Shown: positions 26,542-34,981, counted from the stretch's first letter. The stretch: DNA of 64,000 nucleotides from Saccharomonospora marina XMU15 (GCF_000244955.1 NZ_CM001439.1:620001-684000); one strand, 5' to 3'. Numbers and translations: made by a program. Notes: generated from the sequence alone by a model not told the origin.

Positions 26542-28815
26542 TCACTCCTGGTTTCGGTGGGCCATCGCCGCGGTGATGCGGTCCAGCCGCACCACGGGGT
26601 AGCCGTCACGCGCGGTGACCTTCACGCCCTCGCTTTCCAGCAGGGTTTTGAGGCGGGTGCCGTCCAGGTGCTGGTACGGGGGGTAGGTGGGGGCGAGGTC
26701 GCGTAGCCGGGCGGGGATGTCGGCGGCCTTGACCCAGGGCTGCTGGCCGAGCACGTGGGCGGTGTCGGCGAGCAGGTCCCGCCGCTGGAGCTCGATGGCG
26801 GCCTGCTGTTGCCCGGCCCGCAGTTCCTTCGCGCGTTGGGCGATGGTGTAGGCCTGTTCGGTGGAGATGAAGTGGGTGCGCACGGTGACGTGGGTGGCGC
26901 CGCCGGGCAGGTCCATCGACTCCCCCGGGGCGAGCACCACGGTCCCGCGGTCCAGGCCGGAGCGCAGCGCGTGGGGGGCGGCGCCGGTGTCCACGGGGGC
27001 CTCCCCCAGCGCCATGCGGGCGATGGACTCCGTGCCCACGAACAGGCTGCCCCGGATCATCGCGCCTTCGCGCACCACCACCGGAAGGTTGGCGTTGGTG
27101 GGGTTCTGGGCGAACTGAACCAGGTGGATGTTCACCGCCCGGGCCTGGTCGTGCAGCGCCTGCGCGGCCCGCGCGGCGCGGGACTTCTTGCCGTTCCCGC
27201 CGATGTCGCCGCCGTCGGGGTGGGTGGTGGTGCAGGTGTAGAGCTTTTGCACCTCATCGATCACCACGAACAGCGGTTCGAACCCGCTGCCGGGCTGCGA
27301 CTCGGCCCGGGTGATGTCGCCCTTCTTGCCCTGGGCGCGGCGGGCTTCGTAGCGGCGTTCCATCTGCGCCACCGCGGTTTCGAGCATGTCGCAGGTGGCG
27401 ACGAAGTTGTCGTCCCCCGCGCCCTCGATCAGGGTTTCGGCCAAACCGTCGAACATGGACCAGTCGCCGAACCCCTTCAGGTCCGCCAGCCAGATCCGGG
27501 TAGTGGGGTCCAGGGCCACCCACAGCATGAGGGAGCGGGCGGCGGCGGTCTTGCCCTGTTTGGACAAACCGGCGAGCAGGAAGTGCTGCTGCAGCAGGTT
27601 CAACTCCACCGGATCACCCTTGGGTGTCAGGCCCCACGGCATCGTGTCGCGGTAGATGTCCACCGGCCCGAACCCGGGATCGGCCAGCGGCGAGGGAGGC
27701 AGCGGCCGGTCCAGCGCGCCGGACTGGGCGACCCACAGCGTGAACTCGCGTTCGGAGTCCGGGGAGCGTTCGATGTGCACCTCGTGCGCCGCCCGGTCCA
27801 GGTTGCCCGCCAGGCGGTCGCGGCGGGCCATGATGTCGGCCGCGGTGACCTGCGAGGGCAGCCGCACATCCACCTGCGACCCCGGCCCGTACTGGGTGAT
27901 CATGGAAAGCATCCACGCCCCCGCGTCCGGATCATCCTTGATCGCGTTGCGCAACGCCGCGATGCCCAGATCCCGCAGCGCCGCCACCACCGCCGAGGGG
28001 GTGATCTCCACAACCTCACCCACCGTCCGCTCCTGGGTGGCGTGCTGGGCCCAGGCGGGCAGCCGGTCGGAATCCTTACCGCGCTTGTGTAACGCCCGCA
28101 CCGCCGTGATGCCCGCGGCCGCCAGCACCCACGGCGCCAACGCGGTCGCCAGCGACCACACACCGGTCACCACATCCGCCACACCGGTCGCGGTGTCGGT
28201 AACCCCACCCCAATAGCCGTGGGTCCAGGCGCTGGCCCAATCCTCACCACCCGGCCACACCTGCGCCGCCACCCCGTACACGGCCATCACCACCGTGACC
28301 AGCACAAACACAGCCCCCACGCCGATCGTGGCCAGGGTGGTGGCCTTGGCGAGCTTGCCGGTGACCTCCAGCATCGTCTTGATCCGCTGCCACCGGGCGT
28401 TGGCCGAATCGCGGCGTTGCTGCTCCAACGCCGCGACCATCCCCAGATCACCCTTGGCCCTGGCCTGGCGGATCGCCTCGGTGATGTCACGCTGCATCAA
28501 CCGATCACACGACGCCCGACCGACCTCAGCAGCACCGGCCCGCAGATACGAGGCGTGCAACCACACGCGCTTGCCGCCCCGCACCACCACCGGCGTGGCC
28601 CGGTGATGCAACTGCACCGCACCCTCAGCCATCCGCTGCCTGGTCTGCTCGCTGATCAACGGGCGCGGCAACCGCCGCGTCCCCCACGTCTCCCGCGGCT
28701 CCTCCACGAGCTCCGCGTCCACCACCACCTCCTCCGACTCCGGTAGGGGGCGTGTGTCGGGACGGAACGGCACCACATTCCCGCCCACGTGCTCCTGTTC
28801 GTGGTTGTGGGTCAT
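26542..28815 (-). CDS. FtsK/SpoIIIE-type conjugal transfer ATPase (TraB-like)
   Basis: A 757-residue protein with two hydrophobic regions (about 160-190 and 215-245) and an FtsK-like motor: Walker A LAGLSKQGKTAAARS, Walker B LFVVIDEVQK. The C-terminus (about 690-755) looks like a winged-helix DNA-recognition domain (IPARLRDL, TRLKTLLESEGVKVT, VVRLDRITAAM). TraB-type proteins move double-stranded plasmid DNA between mycelial cells without a relaxase. It overlaps the preceding membrane-protein gene by 4 bp and closes the transfer operon. Confidence 0.92.
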   Translation of the reverse strand: MTHNHEQEHVGGNVVPFRPDTRPLPESEEVVVDAELVEEPRETWGTRRLPRPLISEQTRQRMAEGAVQLHHRATPVVVRGGKRVWLHASYLRAGAAEVGRASCDRLMQRDITEAIRQARAKGDLGMVAALEQQRRDSANARWQRIKTMLEVTGKLAKATTLATIGVGAVFVLVTVVMAVYGVAAQVWPGGEDWASAWTHGYWGGVTDTATGVADVVTGVWSLATALAPWVLAAAGITAVRALHKRGKDSDRLPAWAQHATQERTVGEVVEITPSAVVAALRDLGIAALRNAIKDDPDAGAWMLSMITQYGPGSQVDVRLPSQVTAADIMARRDRLAGNLDRAAHEVHIERSPDSEREFTLWVAQSGALDRPLPPSPLADPGFGPVDIYRDTMPWGLTPKGDPVELNLLQQHFLLAGLSKQGKTAAARSLMLWVALDPTTRIWLADLKGFGDWSMFDGLAETLIEGAGDDNFVATCDMLETAVAQMERRYEARRAQGKKGDITRAESQPGSGFEPLFVVIDEVQKLYTCTTTHPDGGDIGGNGKKSRAARAAQALHDQARAVNIHLVQFAQNPTNANLPVVVREGAMIRGSLFVGTESIARMALGEAPVDTGAAPHALRSGLDRGTVVLAPGESMDLPGGATHVTVRTHFISTEQAYTIAQRAKELRAGQQQAAIELQRRDLLADTAHVLGQQPWVKAADIPARLRDLAPTYPPYQHLDGTRLKTLLESEGVKVTARDGYPVVRLDRITAAMAHRNQE

Positions 28816-29891
28816 CGCTCCCCCTCGCGGTGGCTGTTGGTGGTGATTTCGGCCAGCAGAGCGCGGGCGCGGTCCCAGCGGCAGCCCAGCCGCTTCGCCA
28901 CCGCGTTCACCGACGCCGTCGCGGGGTCGATCTCGCCTGTGGTGACCAGTGCCCGCAATTGGTCCCGGTGGGCCTGCATGGTCGGCTTCACCGGCTCCGC
29001 GACGGTCGCCGTGACCTCCTGCCGGGACCTCTTCCGCACGGCCCGGGACAAGGTCGCCGCGGGGTTCTTCCCATGCAGGTCAGAACCGGTGGGAGGAACC
29101 CCCGGGACGAAGGGCCGGGAAGAGGTCCCGGAAGTGGTCTCGGAAGAGGCTCCCGCGTCGTCGTGGTGAAGGTTGGTGAACGCGGCCAGGATCGGGGGTA
29201 GGGCTCGGACGATGGCGACCGCGACGATCGGCCCCAGCACGTGCAGCACCAGTGCCGAGAGGGAGAACGTCTCGGCGATCCCGGGCAGGTGACGCCAGGC
29301 GTTCATGCCGAACGTCAAACCCAGGAACAGCCACTCAATGCGATCCAGGGTCGGGGAGACGATCGGCTGGCCACGCACCGCCAGGTAGGCCTTGGCGCCC
29401 ACCACGGTCAGCAGGGCCAGCGACAGGAACGGCTCCACAAACCAGGCGAACACCCAGCCCGGCGACCACACCGGGGCACCTTCGGCCGCGAACGCCTGCA
29501 CACCGGCCGTCGACCACGCCAGCGCCAGCATCAGGGCCACCATGCCCGCCCCGACCACCACACGCCGCACCCGCGCGGCCTGGAACGCCCGCGCGTCCGG
29601 ATCCTGAGCCAGCCGGTGCAACACAGCGGCCTGCCGCATCGCCTTGCGGCGCTTGCGGACCCGAGGCGAATCAACCCGCAGCGGAGCCTCATCGCCCTGC
29701 AACTCCAACAGCGCATGCGCCTCACTCACCTCACCCCGCAGCCGCCGCACCCGCTTGGTCTGACCCCGTTCGGCCGGAACCCGCCCGGCGGGAGCTTGTT
29801 CGGTCAGGAACGCGTCGATGTCGGCCAGGCCCCGCTCCACATCCGACGGTGTCGGCTCCTCCGGGGTTGGGGTGGCGTTGGTCGTGGTCAT
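28812..29891 (-). CDS. AICE membrane protein (conjugal transfer, Spd-like)
   Basis: This 359-residue protein has a charged N-terminal region with a coiled-coil part, four likely membrane helices between about residues 110 and 240, and a cytoplasmic C-terminus ending in a helix-turn-helix-like stretch (ATASVNAVAKRLGCRWDRAR). Similar proteins sit directly before the FtsK/TraB gene in AICEs and may help intramycelial spread. ATGA overlaps tie it to both neighbours. Confidence 0.75.
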   Translation of the reverse strand: MTTTNATPTPEEPTPSDVERGLADIDAFLTEQAPAGRVPAERGQTKRVRRLRGEVSEAHALLELQGDEAPLRVDSPRVRKRRKAMRQAAVLHRLAQDPDARAFQAARVRRVVVGAGMVALMLALAWSTAGVQAFAAEGAPVWSPGWVFAWFVEPFLSLALLTVVGAKAYLAVRGQPIVSPTLDRIEWLFLGLTFGMNAWRHLPGIAETFSLSALVLHVLGPIVAVAIVRALPPILAAFTNLHHDDAGASSETTSGTSSRPFVPGVPPTGSDLHGKNPAATLSRAVRKRSRQEVTATVAEPVKPTMQAHRDQLRALVTTGEIDPATASVNAVAKRLGCRWDRARALLAEITTNSHREGER

Positions 29892-30085
29892 CGCCGACCA
29901 CCCCGCTTCGCGGCCTTGCAGTCCGGGCACACAACACCGTCGCCGCGCAGGGACACGAACACGTAGGCGTTGTCGCGGTAGTCCTTGGCGCTGGCGGTGA
30001 ACCCGCACCACGCATACGTCGTGCCGTCCCACCACGAACGCCGCTTGACCAGGTGGTAGTAATAGAACGGCTTCTTCTTACCCAT
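29888..30085 (-). CDS. Small Cys-containing protein, paralogue of 31149-31349
   Basis: A 65-residue protein with FYYYHLVKRRSWWDGTTYAWCG and a C-terminal CPDCK. The single Cys near the middle plus the late CxxC could bind metal. It shares the pattern (Lys-rich start, SWWxG, A-x-CG, late C-x2-C) with the 66-residue protein encoded at 31149-31349, so the two are paralogues within one operon. Function unknown. Confidence 0.7.
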   Translation of the reverse strand: MGKKKPFYYYHLVKRRSWWDGTTYAWCGFTASAKDYRDNAYVFVSLRGDGVVCPDCKAAKRGGRR

Positions 30086-30438
30086 CAGGCGATCCCCTCC
30101 CGCTCGGTGGCCTCAGTAGCCGTGGTGTGGGTGTGGTCTCCGGCCGCACGCCGGGCAGCCCGCTCGGTCCGCTCGCTCTCCTGCCGCTTGAGGAGTGCGC
30201 GCTGGGCGCGGTGGCGGGCCACGCGCGCGGCGACGATCCGCGCGGCCAGCAGCGCACCCGCTACCGGCAGCACGGCGGGGTGCAGCAGCCACGCCCCGCC
30301 ACCACCGACCGCGGCCGTGGCGGCGATCTCCGGGGTCCAGTAGCCCACCGCCGACGCGACCACATCCGCGCGGCTACCGTGACCGGCGCGGGCAGCCAAC
30401 TCCGCCGACGCGGGTTCGGGGCGGTTCAGCTCAGACAT
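30085..30438 (-). CDS. Small membrane protein of the transfer operon
   Basis: This 117-residue protein has two adjacent hydrophobic segments (about 33-70: WLLHPAVLPVAGALLAARIVAA) followed by a strongly basic helix (RHRAQRALLKRQESERTERAARR). It is typical of short Spd-like proteins in actinomycete transfer operons. It starts at an ATG preceded by GGAGG and ends coupled to the next gene (TGATG). Confidence 0.7.
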   Translation of the reverse strand: MSELNRPEPASAELAARAGHGSRADVVASAVGYWTPEIAATAAVGGGGAWLLHPAVLPVAGALLAARIVAARVARHRAQRALLKRQESERTERAARRAAGDHTHTTATEATEREGIA

Positions 30439-30676
30439 GGGCGGTCCTCCTCACACGCTCGTTCGTGTCGGGGGTGACGGCGTTGGTGATGCGCTGGTCC
30501 AAACCGGACTGAGCGGCCAGCAACAGCCGTGCGCCCAGCGCCAGCGGCCAGCGGAGCAGGTGCAGCAGCAGAAACAGCGCCAGCGCGGCCACGAACCCAG
30601 CCACACGCCACGGGCCGTGCTGCTGCACGATGTCGAACACGGTCACGACCTGCTCGGGGCGACGGTGCGGGTTCAC
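30431..30676 (-). CDS. Small membrane protein of the transfer operon
   Basis: An 81-residue protein with one long hydrophobic segment (about 25-55, VAGFVAALALFLLLHLLRWPLAL) and a polar C-terminus. The GTG start at 30676 overlaps the upstream stop (GTGA), and the end overlaps the next gene by 8 bp. No family is recognised. Confidence 0.65.
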   Translation of the reverse strand: MNPHRRPEQVVTVFDIVQQHGPWRVAGFVAALALFLLLHLLRWPLALGARLLLAAQSGLDQRITNAVTPDTNERVRRTAHV

Positions 30677-31152
30677 CGGTCCTCACCCCCGCCCAGCGGC
30701 ACGTAGGTCGGGGACTGTGGGCGACCGGCCATCACATCGGCGTCGGCCCACATCGCGACCACCACAGCACCCTCGAAGTCGGCCACCACCCGGCAGCGAT
30801 CCGGGTCGTTGACCACCGTCACCGCAACCGGGCTGTCCTCGGCCGCCGCCCGGAACGCCTCGAGCACGCCACGGGCGTCACCATCTGGGTTGATCAACGG
30901 CTGACCGATGTGACGCAGACCGAATCGCAGGTGCTCGGCCAGCTCTGGCCGCCGCTGAAGCAGATCGGCCAGCGCATGCAAACCGGCCACCTGCCGCCGC
31001 GCCAGCACCACCGCAGCGCTGTCCGGCGGCTCCTCGCCTACCATCGAAACCCTTCCCATCCCGTCATTTGCTGTCTGGTTGGGGAGTCCCGGCCCGGCGG
31101 CAGTCTTGGCGGAGTGCGCCGGGCCGGGGACATCGCTCAGTCGTACGGTCAT
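30673..31152 (-). CDS. Hypothetical soluble protein of the transfer operon
   Basis: This 159-residue soluble protein contains a helical stretch (VLARRQVAGLHALADLLQRRPELAEHLRFG) and a mixed alpha/beta end (CRVVADFEGAVVVAMW). Proteins of this build occur in many AICE and actinoplasmid operons without assigned function. It overlaps both neighbours by 4 bp. Confidence 0.65.
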   Translation of the reverse strand: MTVRLSDVPGPAHSAKTAAGPGLPNQTANDGMGRVSMVGEEPPDSAAVVLARRQVAGLHALADLLQRRPELAEHLRFGLRHIGQPLINPDGDARGVLEAFRAAAEDSPVAVTVVNDPDRCRVVADFEGAVVVAMWADADVMAGRPQSPTYVPLGGGEDR

Positions 31153-31349
31153 GACCGGCCCCCGCTCTTGCGGTCCCGCTCGATCCGCTCACAGGCGGGG
31201 CATGCGGGGCCTGGTAGGGCGAACAGGCGCCAGGTGTCGGTCTGGTAGCGGCCCGCCTCCTGCGTCGCCCCGCACAGTGCCCAGATCCGGCCCGACCACC
31301 ACGATTTCTTCGCGGTGATGTGCACGAACTCGCGGTTCTTCTTGGCCAT
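31149..31349 (-). CDS. Small Cys-containing protein, paralogue of 29888-30085
   Basis: A 66-residue protein with VHITAKKSWWSGRIWALCG and a late CPACER. It resembles the 65-residue protein further down the operon. The ATG at 31349 is coupled to the upstream stop (TGATG); a GTG one codon earlier is possible. Duplication inside one operon suggests two partners or two versions of a metal-binding adaptor. Confidence 0.7.
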   Translation of the reverse strand: MAKKNREFVHITAKKSWWSGRIWALCGATQEAGRYQTDTWRLFALPGPACPACERIERDRKSGGRS

Positions 31350-31657
31350 CACGCAGCCTCCCCCTCCGAACCCGCACCCGCAGCCAGTGCGCCGCAGTCC
31401 AGGCGCGACAGCGCCACACGCACCGCCCGCCGCTGCGACCGACGCACCCGCTCCACATCCGTGAACGGACGCAACGCACGCGACCCAGCAGCACTGGCCT
31501 CGGCCGCCAACTCGCGATCCACCTCCTCGATCAGCGCGTCAATCTCCGCGACCTCCGCAGCCATCTCCTCCTCCTTCACGACACCTGCGATGTCCTGGTC
31601 AAAAGCCAGGTCCAGCGCCTGCCGGGCCTGCCAACTCGCGATCCGTGCGGTTCTCAT
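31349..31657 (-). CDS. First gene of the transfer operon, hypothetical
   Basis: A 102-residue, mostly helical protein. The middle (about 25-55) is rich in Glu and Ala (EEEMAAEVAEIDALIEEVDR), consistent with a short coiled coil, and the rest is Arg/Ala-rich. It starts at ATG 31657 with AAGGA ahead and heads the leftward operon that ends in the FtsK-like gene. Function unknown. Confidence 0.65.
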   Translation of the reverse strand: MRTARIASWQARQALDLAFDQDIAGVVKEEEMAAEVAEIDALIEEVDRELAAEASAAGSRALRPFTDVERVRRSQRRAVRVALSRLDCGALAAGAGSEGEAA

Positions 31658-31775
31658 GACTTCCTTTCTCGATGATGACGCAAGTTAACGTAACTCAAGC
31701 TGAGTCATCGTGTCGCTACTCTATCCGGGTGAACTAAGTCAGTTGAGGTCATCCCCGGCTATGCTCGGGCTCGTG
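31658..31775. promoter_or_regulatory. Divergent promoter/operator region of the transfer operon
   Basis: This gap separates the leftward transfer operon from the rightward GntR gene. It holds the inverted repeat ACTCAAGCTGAGT (31693-31705) and an imperfect palindrome TGAACTAAGTCAGTTGA (31730-31746). Both are likely sites for the GntR protein beside them, as in KorA-type control of tra operons. Confidence 0.6.
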
Positions 31776-32123
31776 ATGAGCGAAGAGCCGGGCCTTGCGC
31801 GCTACGAACAGGTAGCCGAGTCCATCCGTCGAGCCATCCGCAGCGGCAAACTCAAGCCGGGGGAGCAGCTACCGTCCAGCCGGGAGCTGGCGAAGGAACA
31901 CGACGTGGCCATGAACACCGCACAGCGAGCCGTGAGCACCCTTCGGGATGAGGGTTGGCTTGTCGTGCGGCCAACCGTTGGCGCGTTCGTCAACAGCACC
32001 ATTCCCGAGGGTTCGCCGGACCTCCGTGAGACGGTGGCGAGCCTGCAGGAGACCGTGACTGAGCTACAGCGCCGGTTGGCTGATGTCGAAAGTGCCATCG
32101 GAGTTAGGACACCTGCCGAATGA
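31776..32123 (+). CDS. GntR-family regulator (KorA-like)
   Basis: This 115-residue protein has a GntR winged helix (YEQVAESIRRAIRSGKLKPGEQLPSSRELAKEHDVAMNTAQRAVSTL) and then a short coiled coil (about 85-110) in place of an effector domain. This is the build of KorA/KorSA repressors that hold the tra operon off. It diverges from that operon. The start is uncertain: ATG 31776, GTG 31773 and ATG 31761 are all in frame, and none has a strong ribosome site except GAGG before the last. Confidence 0.85.
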   Translation: MSEEPGLARYEQVAESIRRAIRSGKLKPGEQLPSSRELAKEHDVAMNTAQRAVSTLRDEGWLVVRPTVGAFVNSTIPEGSPDLRETVASLQETVTELQRRLADVESAIGVRTPAE

Positions 32124-32307
32124 AGGTGACGAGTCCGTTCACGATGTCCGTGCCTGCACCTACAAGCCACGTCACCATGTCGGCCGCGTCATTCGGGTAC
32201 TTCACCACGATCACAGCTACCGCGAGCGCGGCCGCGATGCCGACCAGCTTCCGAACGGTGCCGCCGCCGTTGTTCACCAGGGCCTGCAGCGGGTCTTTCT
32301 TCCCCAT
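32104..32307 (-). CDS. Small membrane protein (67 residues)
   Basis: The start MGKKDPLQALVNNGG is followed by a hydrophobic helix (IAAALAVAVIVV) and a second weaker one. GGGAGG lies just before the ATG at 32307. The gene converges on the GntR gene, their ends overlapping by 20 bp. Small membrane proteins of this kind are common beside actinomycete element regulators; the function is unknown. Confidence 0.65.
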   Translation of the reverse strand: MGKKDPLQALVNNGGGTVRKLVGIAAALAVAVIVVKYPNDAADMVTWLVGAGTDIVNGLVTFIRQVS

Positions 32308-32445
32308 CGGTTCCTCCCGTGTTGATCCGTTATCGCTGTCGAGATCAAGAGTCGTCGGAATCGGGCGGGCCAGGTAGATGAGCCGGGGGTGAGCCGATAG
32401 CCGCGGCGTCGACTCACCCCCGGTTTGACCAGGAGAAACGCGGCG

Positions 32446-33672
32446 TTGGGGGATGCTTTGGGGGACGCGGAGCAGACGAGGCTCAGGCGTGCACGGGCGG
32501 CCAAGGGTTGGTCGCAGAACGAGGTTTGTGCGCGGCTCGCGCGTGCGCGGCGGGCGCGCGGCCAGATGCCGCCGAAGCCGGAGAGCGTGCTTCGCCAGTA
32601 CCGATGGTGGGAGCAGGGAAAGAAGAAAGCTACCGAGTGGCAGGAGGAACTGTGCGACGTCTTCGAGATGTCGCCGCAAGCACTCGGGCTGGTCGAGGAG
32701 CCGACGCTATCACCATTGATCGTGCCGACCGCTCCGCCCGCAGCCGTCGAGTACGGCGACACCGCATATCTTGAGTCGGCGCGCGCATACCTCAAACACC
32801 TGGTCGCGCTGGACAACCGTTTCGGTGCCGCCGACATCGTGCGAATGTCGGTGCGGTTCTTCAAGTCGCTGCAGAACTTGCTCGGGACGGGAGCATACGA
32901 GCCAGCACTTGAGCAAGACCTCAACGCACTAACTGGCGAGGTAGCCGAGTTGGCCGGTTGGCTGGCATACGATGCCGAAAAGCACGACCTGGTTCGCCGA
33001 ATGAATCAGGAATCGCTCTACTACACCCGCCTCGCCGGTGACCGGAACATCGAGCTACTCACCCTTCAGAATGCGAGCATGCACGCGGGGGCGCTGGGCC
33101 GTCCCCACGAAGCCCTGCAAATCGCCAGGTCCGTGCTCGAAGGCGGCTACGAACTGTCCCCCCGTATCCGCGCCCTGTTCTTGACCAGGAAGGCAAGGGC
33201 ACTCGCACAGGGAGGAGACGAGTCCGCGATCCCGCTGTTCAACGAGATCGAATCTCTGTATCTCGAAGGTGTGCGCGACGATGATCCGGAATGGGCATGG
33301 TGGATTGACGATCGTGAACTGGCCTGGCATAAGGCAATGGCCACCCAATCCTTACAGCGGGACAGCACTGCGATAGCCGAGTTCGAACGCTCCGTAGAAG
33401 CCACCGCACCAACCGAAACCCGAAGCCAGTACCTGCACCGGGCTTACCTCCTTCAAGCGCAAGTAGACCTCGGAACATGGGCAGATGCCGAGGCAACCAT
33501 CAAATCGCTACTGCCGCTAATACCCGAGGTTGAATCGACCCGAACGAAGGTTTTGTTGCGTGACGCTATCGCCAAGGTCGCGGCATACCAGAAGGTGCCG
33601 GCGAACATCGAGAGCGGAATCGCGCAGCTCGGGATAGCGTTGGACGATGCGGACCTGACGGAGGCATGGTGA
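32446..33672 (+). CDS. XRE-type regulator with TPR-like C-terminus
   Basis: About 408 residues. An N-terminal helix-turn-helix (TRLRRARAAKGWSQNEVCARLARA) is followed by some 300 residues of helical repeats (TPR-like; VAELAGWLAYDAEKHDL, ALQIARSVLEGGY, ARALAQGGD). Such regulators in actinobacteria often respond to peptides or partner proteins. A TTG at 32446 with AGGAG 10 bases ahead is the favoured start; TTG 32425 is an alternative. It overlaps the methyltransferase gene by 7 bp, so the two act as a pair. Confidence 0.82.
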   Translation: MGDALGDAEQTRLRRARAAKGWSQNEVCARLARARRARGQMPPKPESVLRQYRWWEQGKKKATEWQEELCDVFEMSPQALGLVEEPTLSPLIVPTAPPAAVEYGDTAYLESARAYLKHLVALDNRFGAADIVRMSVRFFKSLQNLLGTGAYEPALEQDLNALTGEVAELAGWLAYDAEKHDLVRRMNQESLYYTRLAGDRNIELLTLQNASMHAGALGRPHEALQIARSVLEGGYELSPRIRALFLTRKARALAQGGDESAIPLFNEIESLYLEGVRDDDPEWAWWIDDRELAWHKAMATQSLQRDSTAIAEFERSVEATAPTETRSQYLHRAYLLQAQVDLGTWADAEATIKSLLPLIPEVESTRTKVLLRDAIAKVAAYQKVPANIESGIAQLGIALDDADLTEAW

Positions 33673-34202
33673 ACAACGACGAACTGAGTGTGCTCGCGGA
33701 CCCGATGTTCGAACAGTACTTCCTTGTCTCGCCGGAGAAGCTGACGCTGCTCTACGAAGCGGCAGGAATCCGGCCCGACGACACAGTGCTGGAAGTCGGC
33801 GCCGGGGCCGGAACGGTCGCTCGCAACATGCCGCCCTGCAAGAGCCTGACTGTCGTCGAACTCGACACCCGGCTAATCGATACGCTGCGCCGCCAGGTCC
33901 CCCACGCGACCGTCATCCGGGGCGACGCACTCCGGTTGGTCCGCGAACTCCGGTACGACGTGCTGATCGGCAACCTGCCCAACGTCGTCACAGAAGAGCT
34001 GGTCAACGTGCTCCCGGAACTGCCGTTCCGTACTGCCGTGCTCGCCGCGGGGCAGCACACCGACTTCGAGCGCCTGCGGGAGACGTTCGACGTCAACGAG
34101 GTCACGACCATCTCAGGCAGCGACTTCACACCACCGCAGCCGAGTGTGTCGCGAATCGTTCGACTCGCCCGTCGAACTACTGGTCAACGGCGTACGGCTT
34201 GA
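33666..34202 (+). CDS. KsgA/Erm-like SAM-dependent methyltransferase
   Basis: This 178-residue protein has the SAM-binding LEVGAGAGTVA, the acidic residue in VVELD, GDALRL and GNLPNVVTEELV, which is the position of the NLPY motif of rRNA adenine dimethylases (KsgA, Erm). Here the key Tyr is Asn, and the C-terminal rRNA-binding domain is missing, so ordinary rRNA dimethylation is doubtful. It is encoded with the XRE-TPR regulator at the right end of the element and may be a cargo function. Confidence 0.75.
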   Translation: MVNNDELSVLADPMFEQYFLVSPEKLTLLYEAAGIRPDDTVLEVGAGAGTVARNMPPCKSLTVVELDTRLIDTLRRQVPHATVIRGDALRLVRELRYDVLIGNLPNVVTEELVNVLPELPFRTAVLAAGQHTDFERLRETFDVNEVTTISGSDFTPPQPSVSRIVRLARRTTGQRRTA

Positions 34203-34240
34203 AAGCAATCAATTCTGGCTTGCTCAACGGTCGACACGAG

Positions 34241-34777
34241 TCACTTGACCGGACCCGACCAGTACATGTGCCAAGGTCCGTCGGGCGGTAACTCTCCCAG
34301 TTCGGCATCGAACGTCGGCGTCACTTCCATGGTGATGTCGTTAGCTTCGGCCGGAATGTCCTTGCGTGCGACCGTGAACGTCGTTCCGTCGCCGGGCAAG
34401 ATCGCAAGATCGTAACCAGGATTTTCTTCCCCCGTTGTGTGGTCCGCGACCTTGACGCCATCAACGTAGATGTACGTCATGAGCTGCGTAACCGGCCAGG
34501 ATGACATGTTTCCCACGGTCACGTCATAGGTCAAGGTCGTCCGGCCGTTCGTCCAACGCGGCTGACTGATCTCGACATATACGCCATTCACCTTGCTTCC
34601 TTCGCCCCATTTGACGTTCGTGGGATCGGCGTAGGTCTGCTGCTGCTCGGGCCCCGGAACATTCTGCTCGTATTCCTGCTGTGGCGAGCTTCGTTCACCA
34701 CCGGTCCCGCCACTGCACCCCGCGACGATTGCGACAACGCCAACGAGGGCAGACAGGATGAACAATGCCCTCTTCAT
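34241..34777 (-). CDS. Secreted lipoprotein, DUF4352-like
   Basis: A 178-residue protein with a lipoprotein signal (SALVGVVAIVAGC, lipidation at about Cys21), a Gln/Pro-rich spacer and a beta-rich domain (TNGRTTLTYDVTVGN, PGYDLAILPGDGTTFTV) like the immunoglobulin-fold DUF4352 proteins. It is the last gene before attR and points towards the methyltransferase, converging on it. It is likely surface-exposed cargo of the element; exclusion or adhesion are guesses. Confidence 0.75.
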   Translation of the reverse strand: MKRALFILSALVGVVAIVAGCSGGTGGERSSPQQEYEQNVPGPEQQQTYADPTNVKWGEGSKVNGVYVEISQPRWTNGRTTLTYDVTVGNMSSWPVTQLMTYIYVDGVKVADHTTGEENPGYDLAILPGDGTTFTVARKDIPAEANDITMEVTPTFDAELGELPPDGPWHMYWSGPVK

Positions 34778-34924
34778 CGTCCGCTACTCCAGCGCCTAGC
34801 TTTCTACATACTTCCATTACACGATGATACTGCCCTCGCTAACCGCTCGCCTTGCCCCGAATACCCCCCGACAGGTGGTTCGCAACACGCATCGCCGCAG
34901 GTCAGACTACTTCCGCGCGGCATT

Positions 34925-34978
34925 CTGTAAATCAGACGGCTCTGCCTTCGGGGGTTCGAATCCCTCACCCGCCACACC
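34925..34978 (+). repeat. attR core: duplicated 3' part of tRNA-Tyr
   Basis: Fifty-four bases are identical to tRNA-Tyr from the anticodon loop to four bases past the gene end (19617-19670). The 5' half of the tRNA is absent, so it is not a functional gene. The repeat continues on the far side of the IS at 36441-36501. Confidence 0.95.
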
Positions 34979-34981
34979 TGT

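Larger units (their letters stand above)
19617..34978. mobile_element. Actinomycete integrative and conjugative element (AICE) in tRNA-Tyr
   Basis: About 15.3 kb lies between direct repeats of the tRNA-Tyr 3' half. The content is that of an AICE: a tyrosine integrase and excisionase next to attL, an ATPase likely serving replication, an FtsK/TraB-like double-stranded DNA pump, small Spd-like membrane proteins and a GntR regulator. No relaxase, type IV secretion genes or phage structural genes are seen, which argues against a conventional ICE or a prophage. The right att repeat is interrupted by an IS481-family insertion, but the 54 bp core is intact, so excision may still be possible. Confidence 0.9.

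Noticed and set aside
19617-34978. Prophage
   Set aside because: No capsid, portal, terminase, tail or lysis genes are seen. The FtsK-like pump and KorA-like regulator indicate an AICE, even though DUF3631, DUF5131 and PAPS-like proteins also occur in phages.
34925-34980. Second tRNA-Tyr gene
   Set aside because: Only the anticodon-loop-to-3' half is present; the D-arm and acceptor 5' strand are missing. It is the att duplication.
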